DNA from: Candidatus Epulonipiscium sp.
Lineage (GTDB): Bacteria; Bacillota_A; Clostridia; Lachnospirales; Cellulosilyticaceae
Assembly (NCBI GenBank): GCA_012841565.1
Contig: DUUM01000428.1
Location: 78,312 to 142,311 of the forward strand
Direction: 5' to 3'
DNA length: 64,000 nt
This document shows, in pieces, positions 1 through 9,484 of the stretch (positions are counted from its first letter, which is position 1; each line of letters opens with the position of its first letter). Made by a program: the position numbers and the translations under genes. The notes beneath the pieces were generated by a model, which did not search any database, had not been told where the DNA came from, and was given only the letters and a program-made list of their open reading frames with translations.

Positions 1-470
1 GACGCTCCAAGGTCTAATCCTTTGTTCGTACCGTTAAGAATACTTCTCTTTTGCATATATTCTATAGCACTTTCTTGATTATTACCCAGCTCATCTGGTA
101 GCTTATAACTAGCCACGCTATTATAAAGAGCTACAAGTACTGATCCTCTAGTTCCATCTTTTTCATATACTATAGGTGTAAATACTTGATTTTTATCAAG
201 ATTCAGTTCTCCCAGTTTAGCATCTACATTAGTAAGCAATATATTTAGCTTATCTTCTGTAATACCACCTTGAAATCCGTCTGTGTACCACTCCATAGGG
301 TAAATCCCATACTTTTCCCCTTCATTAAGTATCCCTATAGACCACCCACTAACTTGCGGTTGTTGTACCTCATCCCCTAATACTGGCACGATAGTTGAAA
401 CCATTGTTGTTGATGCAACAAGACCTAACGCAATATTTCTTTTAATTTTATTTAGCCAATTCTTTTTCAC
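1..470 (-). CDS. Secreted protein with possible SLH-like segment, N-terminal part only
   Basis: The frame runs off the left edge, so only about 156 N-terminal residues are visible. It opens with a basic segment (VKKNWLNKIKRN) and a hydrophobic stretch ending near LVASTTMVSTIVPVLG, a signal peptide, so the product is exported. Residues about 40-85 (WSIGILNEGEKYGIYPMEW and after) resemble one S-layer homology unit, and the visible end (AIEYMQKRSILNGTNKG) could be the start of a second domain. The start is a GTG at 470 because AGGAGGA at 477-483 sits six bases upstream and there is no ATG nearby. It has its own promoter at 566-594. The enzyme or binding function, if any, lies outside the window. 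Confidence 0.7.
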   Translation of the reverse strand, partial: MKKNWLNKIKRNIALGLVASTTMVSTIVPVLGDEVQQPQVSGWSIGILNEGEKYGIYPMEWYTDGFQGGITEDKLNILLTNVDAKLGELNLDKNQVFTPIVYEKDGTRGSVLVALYNSVASYKLPDELGNNQESAIEYMQKRSILNGTNKGLDLGA

Positions 471-565
471 TTTTATTCCTCCTGTTTTTTCATATTGTTT
501 TGAGTCTACTATAAGTTTCTCTCCTATGTCTTTTTCCACTTTAAATATACAATATAATCAGAATA

Positions 566-594
566 ATTCTAACACTTCATATTCCACTTGTCAA
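566..594 (-). promoter_or_regulatory. Sigma-A type promoter for the secreted protein gene
   Basis: On the minus strand TTGACA (589-594) and TAGAAT (566-571) are 17 bases apart, close to the housekeeping consensus. The predicted leader before the GTG start at 470 is about 90 nt. Confidence 0.65.
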
Positions 595-638
595 ACATAC
601 TTAATCCTCTAACCTTTCCATCCTTTTACTAGAAATCA

Positions 639-679
639 TTAAACAGGCTAGGAAACTTAATGCTCCCTAGCCTGTTTAA
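639..679. terminator. Perfect hairpin, probable terminator
   Basis: Arms 639-652 and 666-679 are perfectly complementary over 14 bp around a 13-nt loop and contain AAACAGGCTAGG. Neither side has a long T run, so it is a weak intrinsic terminator. It starts within the stop codon of a minus-strand reading fragment (676-813), which suggests it once ended a gene there. Confidence 0.4.
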
Positions 680-813
680 TCTAAATATATTCTTATATTA
701 TTAGTATTTTTTCCCTCAACACGAATAGGTTCTTTTCGTTCTATCATTCTATTTCCACAGTATATCCTGTCTCTTATAATAATTACACCTGCATCCCGTA
801 GCAAACCCCACAT
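676..813 (-). other. Unassigned reading fragment in a 427-bp gap
   Basis: The gap between the secreted-protein gene and the transaldolase fragment (471-897) has no normal gene. A minus-strand frame from an ATG at 813 gives 45 residues (starts MWGLLRDAGVIII, ends NNIRIYLD) and stays open upstream to about 853 with hydrophobic content (STPLSLFALVIMWG). No ribosome site precedes the ATG. Its stop overlaps a hairpin at 639-679, as for a true gene end. It may be the 3' end of a gene whose front has been lost. I do not recognise the family. Confidence 0.25.
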
Positions 814-897
814 GATTACAAGTGCAAACAGCGAAAGTGGTGTGGAACTTGCTTATTTACATGTTTTAGCAAGAATGCACAGTAACCTTTATACAAA

Positions 898-1290
898 TTA
901 TTCTCCAAAAACGCTCTTGTAATCTGCTTTAAATTTTTCAATCCCCTCATCTGTAAGAGGATGTTTCGTCATCTGTTCAATTACGCTATATGGAACTGTC
1001 GCTATATCTGCCCCCGCAAGCGCACAATCAATAACATGGATTGGATTACGGATACTTGCCGCAATAATCTCTGTTTCAATACTATGAACACTGAAAATAT
1101 CCGCAATGCTTTCAACCAGATCAATTCCTGGCATAGATATATCATCTAATCTCCCAAGGAAAGGCGAGACATAAGTTGCTCCTGCCCTTGCTGCAAGGAG
1201 TGCTTGTGCTGCAGAAAATACAAGCGTTACATTTGTCTTTATCCCTTCTGCTGCAAGTACTTTGACCGCTTTTAATCCCTCAACTGTCAT
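898..1290 (-). pseudogene. Transaldolase (TalC/FSA type), C-terminal fragment
   Basis: The 130 residues match the C-terminal 60% of the FSA-like transaldolase family (usually about 215 residues), which transfers dihydroxyacetone units in the non-oxidative pentose phosphate pathway. The opening [20 protein letters not shown] matches the segment that directly follows the catalytic lysine (VKVPVTAEGL in E. coli FsaA, Lys85). Homology stops exactly at 1290: the preceding codons read LLS, not the expected KIP, so the Schiff-base lysine and the first half of the barrel are missing. The first ATG has no ribosome site. A 29-bp perfect inverted repeat starts four bases upstream. The natural C-terminus ([10 protein letters not shown]) is intact. 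It is best read as a remnant left by a deletion or rearrangement; an assembly fold-back is the alternative. Confidence 0.75.
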
Positions 1291-1293
1291 AGA

Positions 1294-1358
1294 TAGTAAT
1301 AAAATATGATCCAGTAGAATTAGTTGGGCTAATTCTACTGGATCATATTTTATTACTA
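1294..1358. repeat. 29-bp perfect inverted repeat beside the broken transaldolase
   Basis: Arms 1294-1322 and 1330-1358 are perfectly complementary with a 7-nt spacer GTTGGGC. The stem includes GATCCAGTAGAATTA. It lies between the addA stop (1460) and the transaldolase breakpoint (1290). It lacks a clean T tract, though it could slow transcription from addBA. No other copy is in the window. The rest of 1359-1459 holds nothing I recognise. Confidence 0.7.
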
Positions 1359-1459
1359 CTTAATTTAACTGGTTACTTTGTGCCCCAACTTATTAATAAA
1401 TTCCCCCATATTTTTTCTCCGTCAAATACACCTTACTCCCCTTAGCCATTTCATCAGCT

Positions 1460-4400
1460 TTATATCATAGACACCCATTCATTAGCGGAATATAAGTACA
1501 AATAACTTTCTCTTACCTGTTTCTTTGTAATATCTTCAATGGCCCTACTATAAATCTCTACTTGTTTTCTATAATTTTCTTTAATGTGTTCTATAGCAGC
1601 TTCACGTTTACTTCCTGTTGGAACATAATCCGTTTTATAATCCACAAGAATATACCCATCTGCTTCCTCAAAAAAGCAGTCTATTACCCCTTGGACCATA
1701 ATCTCTTCTTCATAAGATGCCTCTTTGAAGCTTGGCACAAGTTCCTTAGCATCCATTAGAAATACAAACTGCTGCTCTTTATATACTTCTTCTGAGTTCT
1801 TCATTCTATCTACGATAGGACTATTTGCAAACGCCACTAGTCTATTTAAATCAATGATTTCTAAAGCTGTGCTTTCTACCTTCCCCTTTACAATCATCTT
1901 TTTAATTTGCTCACTTATACTGGCTATCTCTTTGCAGTTTTCTAAATCTAAATGTTGTAGGACATTATGAATGATTGTACCCCTCTGAGTTGGACTCAGT
2001 TTCTGCTCTACTTCCATAAAGGTTGGGCGGTTTGCAGGTTGTTCTTTTGCAAAACTAACAACTTCTGATTCTTCATCATGAGACGTCCACCTTTGTTTGA
2101 TTTCACTTACCGTCATTTTAACTGGAAGTTTTGTAGCTTCTTTAAATTTATATGCCCAGTTAAGTCTCGTTTCTATTTCTTCTTTATAATCACTATAAAC
2201 TATATCCGTATCCCAGTTAAAAAGCTCATCTTTTCTTATTTGTAGTTCGTCTTTTTCTGCTTCTTTAGGCATTGGAATCTGAGCTTTATCCCACACATTA
2301 AAGGTCCACTTAGATTGTTCACTTTCTATTATATAACCCTGTTCTCCCCCTTGAATCATTTGCCTAACTTCTCCTGCATCTGGGTGGCTCATAAACGCCA
2401 TACCAATCCAGTCCAAGTAGCTACTTACATTCATTGCGGCATAGGTTCCAACTGGCTTTGTTTTTCTTTTTAAGTTTTGTCCCCAGTTTTTTGCCGTTTT
2501 TTTAAAGTTATCCACACTACCTGTGATGATTAGCTTTTCCTTAGCCCTCGTTAAAGCCACATATAGAACCCTCATTTCTTCTGAGATATTTTCTGCTTTA
2601 ATTTGCTGACTAATGGCTATACGGGGGAAGGTATTATAGATAACCCGGTCTTCTACATCTATGTGTTTGGCGCCTAGTCCATATTCTTGGTGTAATAATA
2701 CAGGGTTTCTTAGGTCTTGATTATTAAACAATTTATCTGTTGTACATAAAAATACAACAGGAAACTCAAGACCTTTACTTTTGTGGATACTCATAATTCT
2801 AACGAGGTTTTCGCTTTCTCCCACTGTTTTTGCTTCCGCAAAGTCTCCTGATGTTTTTTGTACACGGTCTATATAATTCATAAAGTTAAATAACCCTGTA
2901 AAACTACTGCCTTCAAATTCAGCTGCATGCTTCTTTAAAATCCGGAGGTTAGCTTGTTTTTGAAGTCCTGTTGCCAGCATTCCCACATATTGATAATACC
3001 CTGTATCTATAAATAGCTTTGAAATCAGCTCATCCATAGGAAAATCAATGGCCCATATTCTATATTTTTCTAAATTTCCTATAAAGACATTTAGCTTTTG
3101 TAAGAGCATGTCACTGTCATTTTCCAAAACTTCCGTTTGCACCATGTGGCTTTCAAGTGCTTCATAATACGAACCATATTTTTGTGATTTTCTAATGATC
3201 GCTAGCTCATCTAAAGATAGGCCTACAATTGGAGATCTTAGGACTGTTAACAAAGGAATATCTTGTATGGGATTATCAATAATACTCAGCAAGGCAAGAA
3301 CGGTCTGAATTTCTATGGTCTCAAAATAGCCTGTTGCAACGTCTGCAAAGGCACCTATTCCAAGGTTTGAAAGGGCTTGCACATAATTTTGTGCCACATT
3401 TAAAGTTGTTCTTAGGAGGATGACAATATCTTTAGGCTGTATTTTACGGTATCCTTCTGCCTTCCTATCATATACATGAGTTGGGGATTTCTCACCCTCT
3501 AGCATTTTTTTAACCATATCTGCTACAAGCATTGTTTCAGCTTCTCTTTTATTTAACTCATCTAAAAGCTCATCTTTTTCTTCACTTTGCTCCTCTTCAC
3601 TATTAGAAACTATATGAAGTTCAATAGGGCCTCCTACTTCTATTTCCTGATCCATTGGTTCTGGGTAAGTGGCTCCTGTATAAAGAGCAGCATTTTCATC
3701 ATATTCAACTTCTCCAACCTTCCTGCTCATTACCTGGTCAAAAATAAAGTTAATTCCATCTAGGATATTTCCCCTGCTGCGAAAATTCTTTACAAGGTCA
3801 ATATAAATCCGATTACCTAGATTTTCTTGATTATGATATTTTTCATACTGGTCATGTTTATTAATAAACAAGAGGGGATTCGCCAGTCTAAACCGGTAGA
3901 TACTTTGTTTAATATCGCCTACCATAAATCGGTTGATGTCATCCCTTGAGATAACCTTGAGCATCGTTTCTTGAACAATATTACTATCTTGATACTCATC
4001 TATATAGATTTCATCATAGAATTCTTGAAGTTCTTTGGCCACAATAGAAGGAATAATATTCTCATCCGTACTCTCTTTATCGAGTAAAATATCTAGGCAA
4101 TAATGCTCTAGGTCGTTGTAGTCCACAATAGATTTTAAAGCTTTGGCTTCTTGATACTTATTGCTAAATAATTGAACAACTTCTACGAGCATTTTCATAA
4201 CCCTTGAGGTATGATGGATATCTTGTAGAAGCTCTTCTTCTGACCTAAGTTCGAAATCCTTTTTAATGCTATCTATTATTTTTTTAACGCCGTCGTTTCT
4301 AAGGTCTTTGACTTCTTCTTTGAGGTCTGGGTCACATTCATATTTTTTGCCAGAAAGTCTTTGAAATCGGATGGTGGCGATTCCTTGGATGAGACTTAGA

Positions 4401-5203
4401 AGGCCAAGGGGTGGTTCAGGGGACAGGCCCCTTAGTTGATCAAGGTCGTTTTGGAGTGTGGGTTCGTAGTGACCAGGGCCACTTGGGGCTTGGCAGAGGG
4501 ATAAGGCATTTTCTGCGGCTATGATGGCTCCTTCTAGTTTGGTTGTTATATTTTCATATATAATAGGCGCCCATTTGGTGTCTTCAATGGATTGATAGTT
4601 TTTGGCAAGTTCATCGACTGCTTTGTTTAGCCATCTTCCAGGCCAAGTTGTACTTTGGGAGAAGGTATGCATTTGAAGGATCATTTCTTCTAGCTGCTTT
4701 GTGCTTTTAGGAGTGGTATAGCTTTCTACGAGTTCTAGAAAATCCTGTCTTCCCGAGTCAAAAAGCTCTTCAAGTACTTCTTCTAAAGTTTCTCCTTTAA
4801 TGAGGTTAAGTTCTGCTTCATTCCCAATTCTAAAAGCTGGGTCTAGGTCTATTTGGTGAAAATAGTTGCGTATTACTTTAAGGCAAAATGAATGAATAGT
4901 TGAAATAGATGAACGTTGAAGTAAATGTAATTGTCTTTGGAGATGTATACTCCCAGGGTCTTCTTCTAGCTTTTTAGATATGCCATCACCTATTCGCTCT
5001 TTCATTTCTAAAGCTGCCGCATTTGTAAATGTCACGATTAGGAGCCTGTCTATATCTACTGGTTTTTCTGCATCAGATATTCGCTCAATGATTCTTTGTA
5101 CGAGTACTGCTGTTTTCCCTGAGCCTGCCGCTGCAGAAACAAGTATATTTCTATCCCTTACATCAATGGCTGCTTTTTGCTCTGATGTCCACTTAGTTGA
5201 CAT
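1460..5203 (-). CDS. addA: ATP-dependent helicase/nuclease subunit A (AddA)
   Basis: AddA is the 3'-5' UvrD-type helicase and nuclease subunit of the AddAB complex, which resects double-strand breaks up to Chi sites for RecA loading. The 1247 residues match the family length. Walker A AAAGSGKT is at residues 24-31. Motif II YIDEYQDSN is near 400, then VGDIKQSIYRFR and the motif V region SIHKSKGLEF near 809. The RecB-like nuclease motif GVIDCFF...LVDYKTDY is near 1180-1190. A longer frame opens at 5227, but I place the start at ATG 5203 because GAGGGGG lies just upstream. It overlaps the end of addB by 11 bases, so the two are translationally coupled. Confidence 0.97.
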   Translation of the reverse strand: MSTKWTSEQKAAIDVRDRNILVSAAAGSGKTAVLVQRIIERISDAEKPVDIDRLLIVTFTNAAALEMKERIGDGISKKLEEDPGSIHLQRQLHLLQRSSISTIHSFCLKVIRNYFHQIDLDPAFRIGNEAELNLIKGETLEEVLEELFDSGRQDFLELVESYTTPKSTKQLEEMILQMHTFSQSTTWPGRWLNKAVDELAKNYQSIEDTKWAPIIYENITTKLEGAIIAAENALSLCQAPSGPGHYEPTLQNDLDQLRGLSPEPPLGLLSLIQGIATIRFQRLSGKKYECDPDLKEEVKDLRNDGVKKIIDSIKKDFELRSEEELLQDIHHTSRVMKMLVEVVQLFSNKYQEAKALKSIVDYNDLEHYCLDILLDKESTDENIIPSIVAKELQEFYDEIYIDEYQDSNIVQETMLKVISRDDINRFMVGDIKQSIYRFRLANPLLFINKHDQYEKYHNQENLGNRIYIDLVKNFRSRGNILDGINFIFDQVMSRKVGEVEYDENAALYTGATYPEPMDQEIEVGGPIELHIVSNSEEEQSEEKDELLDELNKREAETMLVADMVKKMLEGEKSPTHVYDRKAEGYRKIQPKDIVILLRTTLNVAQNYVQALSNLGIGAFADVATGYFETIEIQTVLALLSIIDNPIQDIPLLTVLRSPIVGLSLDELAIIRKSQKYGSYYEALESHMVQTEVLENDSDMLLQKLNVFIGNLEKYRIWAIDFPMDELISKLFIDTGYYQYVGMLATGLQKQANLRILKKHAAEFEGSSFTGLFNFMNYIDRVQKTSGDFAEAKTVGESENLVRIMSIHKSKGLEFPVVFLCTTDKLFNNQDLRNPVLLHQEYGLGAKHIDVEDRVIYNTFPRIAISQQIKAENISEEMRVLYVALTRAKEKLIITGSVDNFKKTAKNWGQNLKRKTKPVGTYAAMNVSSYLDWIGMAFMSHPDAGEVRQMIQGGEQGYIIESEQSKWTFNVWDKAQIPMPKEAEKDELQIRKDELFNWDTDIVYSDYKEEIETRLNWAYKFKEATKLPVKMTVSEIKQRWTSHDEESEVVSFAKEQPANRPTFMEVEQKLSPTQRGTIIHNVLQHLDLENCKEIASISEQIKKMIVKGKVESTALEIIDLNRLVAFANSPIVDRMKNSEEVYKEQQFVFLMDAKELVPSFKEASYEEEIMVQGVIDCFFEEADGYILVDYKTDYVPTGSKREAAIEHIKENYRKQVEIYSRAIEDITKKQVRESYLYLYSANEWVSMI

Positions 5204-8200
5204 GATCATCCCCCTCTTTCTTCTCACTTAATTTTGCCCATATCTGCTCTTTCTTCAGTTTGTCTAGTTTCTCATAGGCATTATCTTTTTGAGAGACATC
5301 AAATTGACAAATAGATAAATATTTACAATATTCACAGGGCTGTTTGTTATCTAGTTGATATGGAAGAGCACTTACCTTTCCATTAAGAATTTCTTTCCCT
5401 AGCTCCCTAATGGTTTCTACAATATGTTCTCTTAAAAGATTAAACTGCTCGTTGGTGGCTACTGATGAGGTGGCGCTAAAATCTCCACTTTTAATAAGAG
5501 TCGCCGGAATAACTTCTCCCTTAGTCTCTTCTTCTAGTGCATTGGCAATATTGACATCTTCTAATACAAGGCCTGAGAGCTTAAATCTTTTAGCGCGTTC
5601 TTTTTCAATATCTTCTTTACTCATTCCTACTTTGTATTCAATAATAGGGTTGTCTATGTGAAAATAAAACACACCTGCTGGTAAGTTTTCTGTACTAATC
5701 TTTAGATACGCATCTAAATATAATAAAAGTTGAAGCTGCAAGCCATAATAGACTTCCATTAAATCAAAGGCTTTTTTACCCGATTTATAATCGAGTATTT
5801 TAATAAACTCTTCATTCTCCAGTTCATACACATCTACTCGGTCAATGGTTCCCGTAAGAAGCATTTTCCTATTATTATCTATATTAATAACAATTGGTGG
5901 GAATTGTCCTTCTCCAAACTCTACCTCATATTCTTTAGGATCAAATTTACTCTTTTTAATTTGGTCTGTTAAAACAGTTACAGCTCGCTTGGTCATATTT
6001 TGTATTTGCTGTATTTTGTATTTGTTTTGGGCTGTAGGCCTGCCCATACTACCACCATATTGAGCAACTACCTCCTGAACAACTTCTCCTACATAGCGAT
6101 CTATTTGCTCATTATTTACATCTCGCCAGCCAAGACTTTCTTTTTCTAACCTGACAGGATATTCTTCTAAAGCTTTATGAAATAGTATCCCTAGATCCAT
6201 GGCGTTAAACTGAAATAATCTCCGCTCTTCAGCTTTAATACCATACTTAATAAAATAACAAAATGCACATTGCCTAAAGGTCTCTAACTTGGACACACTA
6301 GAGTATAAAGGATTATCGTACATTGTTTTTGCAGTTTCTTTATCTAAATAGTGCTGTTGATTGGTATAAAATAGATAATCTACAGCTGTATCTATTTTCC
6401 CTCTCCAATTTTCTTTCCCCATATACCAACTTGCAATGTCTTTCCAGTCTTCTGATCCTTTTCGGCCGTCTAACTGTTCTCTCATTTTTCTCCCTACATA
6501 TCCAAAGGTTGGAACTGGGTGATAAATATGACTTAAAAACTCATCTTCCCCATGGGGTTCTCTCTGGCTAAAAATCTTTTTAAGTCTATGCATTACAATA
6601 GAAGGGCGCATAGATTTCCCTACTTCGTCCGCAAGGGAGCAAGTTACGATTAGACGTTCTTTAGGCTTAGTAATAGCTAAGTAAACAAGAAATTGACTCT
6701 CAAATGTCTTAGCCCTTGAACTAGCGACTATTTCTATATCCGTTTCTTCTATTCTCATGCGGTCCATATCAGAAAAAATCTCTGGTCCATTCTCGACCTT
6801 AGGAATCATTCCATCATTGGTTCCAATAACAAATAATGCCCGTACCTGATGAATACGAGAGCGCTCTATATCGCCTATAATAACCTGATCTCTTGCAGGG
6901 GGTATCATTCCCATCTTGACGGTTCCAAAAGCTGATTCTAATATTTTGGCATAAAGACTCGTTAGGACCACTTCGTCCCCTAAAATATCGACCAACCTCT
7001 CAAATATTTCTTTGACACGATCCCATATTTGGCTATGTTCTTTTTCCAAGGATAATTCTTGGTTTTCTTTTGCTTTTTGTATCCAGCTATTAATCTGCTC
7101 CTCTACCTTTATAGCTTCTAAAAATTCATAAATAGCAATGCTAATCTCCCTTATAGTTGGCCTATCCGTTTTGTTTTTTGTTTTAAGCTTATTTTGGACG
7201 ACTATTAAGTAGGATGCTACTTGATTCCGAATCTCATTAACTTGGCTTTGCTGTTGTAAAATATATTCTTTAACGTCTTCAGAGTGACGGGTTATATTTT
7301 CATATGCCCACGGCTCTTCTTGTAGCCACATCTTTTTTCCCCTAATACCAAAGGCTAGAATATAATTTTCTAAAAGATCTATGTCTACTTGTTTTATAGG
7401 AAATAGGCCTGTTTTTAAAACCCTACAAATAGCATTATAGGACCAGTTTGTATTAACCACATCAAGTATTCCTTTAACCAACTCTACAAGGGCATGAGTA
7501 CTAATACTTTTTTTCTCATCTATAAAACACGGAATTTCGTATTCTTCAAATATACCCTTAATTATTCCTTCATAAGGCGCTAAACTGCCTGCTACCACTG
7601 CTATGTCTTTATATCTATAGTCTTCATCTCTAACAAGAGCAATAATCCTTTTAGCTAAAGCTTCTATTTCTTCGTATTGATTGCTAAACTCATCAATCCA
7701 TATATCTTTAGCCTTATCTTTATATACTTTAGGTTGATGTTTTAAATATTCCTTTTCTAAATGGCATAATTCACGGCATTCTTGAACCGCTAAATCTAAA
7801 CCTAAGTCCGATTCTAAATCTAAGCCTAATTTTAGGTCTGGTGCTTCTGCCACTATAACTTTATTAATTTCTACACCCTGTTCTTTAGCATTTGCATATA
7901 GTTTTTGAAATGCTTTTTGAGCCTCATAAAATGGATTGTTTTCATTCAAGGCCTCTATAGGATCAGGTGCCTTCTCCAAAGGGAGTGTGATAGTCACATT
8001 CCCCGCATACTTCAATAGCTCTGTAATGAGTTCATACTGTTGGGGGCTAAAGCCATAAAAACCATCCATCCATATATGGGCTCCTTTTAGATAGGATGAC
8101 TCCTTTACTTTCTCTATCAGTAAGTCTATGGTCTGCTCATTGGTTAAAAACTTGCTTTTTATATAGTCCATAAATCCTAAATAGATTAATTTTATATCAT

Positions 8201-8666
8201 GAAGCTTTCTTTGAAGGGCTGGTGATGTCTCCGATTTATCATAAAGCTGATCTAATATTTCAGGTGTAATAAGATACTGCTCAAATTCTGTAATTAACCG
8301 ATTGAGGCATTCCATAAATCCTGTTTGTCTACCTGATTTGTTAAATAAGATTAATTCTTTTTGATTTTCTTCTATAATTTTACGCAAAATCATAAGCCTA
8401 CCAAGATCGTCAACGATGGGTTCTTGCGGGCCACCTAACTCCCCAAAGATACGTAAGGCTAGATTCTTGAAACTTTGAACTTCTACCTTTAGAAGTCCTG
8501 GGTGAATACGGTATGCTAATGCTTCTTGGGTTTGGAGATTAAACTGTTCCGGTACAATCATAATCAGTGACTGCTTAATTCCTTGACTAAGGGCTTTTTC
8601 TATTTCCTCGTGGCAGTAAGTTGTTTTTCCACTACCTGCTCGCCCTATAATTAATTGAAGTGACAT
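5193..8666 (-). CDS. addB: ATP-dependent nuclease subunit B (AddB)
   Basis: AddB is the partner of AddA: an inactivated helicase fold plus a second nuclease domain, used in Chi recognition and 5'-strand cutting. The 1157 residues fit the family. Walker A GRAGSGKT is at residues 8-15. The four cysteines expected for the iron-sulphur cluster of the nuclease domain are supplied by RQCAFC near 799 and the C-terminal CEYCKYLSIC near 1110-1120. The nuclease motif is GTIDRVD...LDYKSGKK near 935-962. AAGGAG precedes the ATG. addB-addA order and overlap are the usual Firmicute operon. The tRNA-Ala gene upstream is divergent. Confidence 0.97.
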   Translation of the reverse strand: MSLQLIIGRAGSGKTTYCHEEIEKALSQGIKQSLIMIVPEQFNLQTQEALAYRIHPGLLKVEVQSFKNLALRIFGELGGPQEPIVDDLGRLMILRKIIEENQKELILFNKSGRQTGFMECLNRLITEFEQYLITPEILDQLYDKSETSPALQRKLHDIKLIYLGFMDYIKSKFLTNEQTIDLLIEKVKESSYLKGAHIWMDGFYGFSPQQYELITELLKYAGNVTITLPLEKAPDPIEALNENNPFYEAQKAFQKLYANAKEQGVEINKVIVAEAPDLKLGLDLESDLGLDLAVQECRELCHLEKEYLKHQPKVYKDKAKDIWIDEFSNQYEEIEALAKRIIALVRDEDYRYKDIAVVAGSLAPYEGIIKGIFEEYEIPCFIDEKKSISTHALVELVKGILDVVNTNWSYNAICRVLKTGLFPIKQVDIDLLENYILAFGIRGKKMWLQEEPWAYENITRHSEDVKEYILQQQSQVNEIRNQVASYLIVVQNKLKTKNKTDRPTIREISIAIYEFLEAIKVEEQINSWIQKAKENQELSLEKEHSQIWDRVKEIFERLVDILGDEVVLTSLYAKILESAFGTVKMGMIPPARDQVIIGDIERSRIHQVRALFVIGTNDGMIPKVENGPEIFSDMDRMRIEETDIEIVASSRAKTFESQFLVYLAITKPKERLIVTCSLADEVGKSMRPSIVMHRLKKIFSQREPHGEDEFLSHIYHPVPTFGYVGRKMREQLDGRKGSEDWKDIASWYMGKENWRGKIDTAVDYLFYTNQQHYLDKETAKTMYDNPLYSSVSKLETFRQCAFCYFIKYGIKAEERRLFQFNAMDLGILFHKALEEYPVRLEKESLGWRDVNNEQIDRYVGEVVQEVVAQYGGSMGRPTAQNKYKIQQIQNMTKRAVTVLTDQIKKSKFDPKEYEVEFGEGQFPPIVINIDNNRKMLLTGTIDRVDVYELENEEFIKILDYKSGKKAFDLMEVYYGLQLQLLLYLDAYLKISTENLPAGVFYFHIDNPIIEYKVGMSKEDIEKERAKRFKLSGLVLEDVNIANALEEETKGEVIPATLIKSGDFSATSSVATNEQFNLLREHIVETIRELGKEILNGKVSALPYQLDNKQPCEYCKYLSICQFDVSQKDNAYEKLDKLKKEQIWAKLSEKKEGDDHVN

Positions 8667-8691
8667 TTTCCTTGGCTCCTTCCTATTTCTC

Positions 8692-8719
8692 TTGCTAATT
8701 CTTTAAAATCGTGTATACT
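8692..8719 (+). promoter_or_regulatory. Promoter of tRNA-Ala
   Basis: TTGCTA (8692-8697) and TATACT (8714-8719) are separated by 16 bases. The predicted start falls about 7-8 bases before the mature tRNA 5' end at 8733. Confidence 0.6.
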
Positions 8720-8732
8720 AGAATATGTACTA

Positions 8733-8804
8733 GGGGGCGTGGCGCAGCGGGAGCGCACCTGTCTGGCAGACAGGGGGTCGTGGGTTCAAATCCCATCGTC
8801 TCCA
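8733..8804 (+). tRNA. tRNA-Ala (anticodon GGC)
   Basis: The 72-nt sequence folds as a cloverleaf. The acceptor stem GGGGGCG/CGTCTCC contains a G3-U70 wobble pair, the main alanine identity element. The D stem is GCGC/GCGC. The anticodon stem is CCTGT/ACAGG with loop CTGGCAG and anticodon GGC, which reads GCC and GCU. The T arm is GTGGG-TTCAAAT-CCCAT. The discriminator is A8804 and CCA is not encoded, so CCA must be added enzymatically. It is a single gene on the opposite strand from its neighbours. Confidence 0.95.
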
Positions 8805-8830
8805 TTTATTATTTACAGCATTTCAATATA

Positions 8831-8885
8831 AAATACCAGCAACTCTTGATAATTATCATGGATTTGCTGGTATTTTTATTCTTGT
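8831..8885. terminator. Terminator after tRNA-Ala, probably bidirectional
   Basis: Stem AAATACCAGCAA (8831-8842) pairs with TTGCTGGTATTT (8864-8875) and is followed by TTATTCTTG on the plus strand. On the minus strand the stem is followed by TTATATT, so it may also end the gene at 8903. Confidence 0.75.
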
Positions 8886-8902
8886 TGTTTTTATTGTTGT
8901 TT

Positions 8903-9337
8903 TTATTCTTGCTTTGCTTTTTCTGTGTAGTCCTTTTTAAGTTGCTTAAATTCTTTTACATCTACATACGGCCCTACACTCTCTGAACTATCTAGCATAA
9001 TAAGCGCCTCATCTATAAAAGGAATGCTCCTGGCTGCGTCGTCTGTCACAATATAGGTTAACTCTGCCATATCTTTAAAAAAGTGTACTTTCTCCTCTAT
9101 ATAATCCTCATAGCTACCAAACCAATCTCTATTATGCCTAATCTCATTCCCTAAGTAAATCTCTTTTAAAATATCATAGGCGCCATGGTATTCTCCATAA
9201 TCCCTAAACAATGCCCTGCCTAAATATAATCTTCCCATCCAGTGTAACATATGTTCTTCATTATCTAACATGGCTGGCCAATTATCTGTTTTGCTTTTTA
9301 CATAGGCTACCCATACTTTTATTTCTTCTTGTGTCAT
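8903..9337 (-). CDS. Uncharacterised small soluble protein
   Basis: This 144-residue acidic protein is rich in Trp, Tyr and charged residues (examples NWPAMLDNEEHMLHWMG and DWFGSYEDYIEEKVHFF). It has no signal peptide, membrane segment or metal-binding motif, and I do not recognise a family. The frame opens at a GTG (9346), but GAGGA at 9347-9351 touches that codon; the same ribosome site is nine bases from the ATG at 9337, so I choose the ATG. It is a single gene between a wall-hydrolase gene and the tRNA terminator. Codon use looks like that of its neighbours and it appears real. Confidence 0.75.
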   Translation of the reverse strand: MTQEEIKVWVAYVKSKTDNWPAMLDNEEHMLHWMGRLYLGRALFRDYGEYHGAYDILKEIYLGNEIRHNRDWFGSYEDYIEEKVHFFKDMAELTYIVTDDAARSIPFIDEALIMLDSSESVGPYVDVKEFKQLKKDYTEKAKQE

Positions 9338-9414
9338 TCCAATCACTCCTCACTGCCTTTTATATTATTATACAGTTTTTTGCTCTAATTGCAACTTATT
9401 TAGTTATTTACCAT

Positions 9415-9474
9415 AAAAAATACGATATAATCCTTATAAACTTACACATTGTGTTGTTTATAGGTTATATCGTA
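9415..9474 (-). terminator. Terminator of the NlpC/P60 gene
   Basis: Arms 9421-9441 and 9456-9474 (TACGATATAA...) pair with two small bulges. On the minus strand six T follow (9415-9420). It lies 10 bases after the stop of the wall-hydrolase gene. Confidence 0.75.
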
Positions 9475-9484
9475 CGGTTTTATA

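Noticed and set aside
812..922. Short plus-strand frame beginning MITSANSESG
   Set aside because: It runs into the transaldolase fragment on the other strand and has no ribosome site.
8711..8986. Plus-strand open frame of 91 codons across the tRNA and its terminator
   Set aside because: It reads through a complete tRNA-Ala cloverleaf and a terminator; low-complexity Leu/Phe end.
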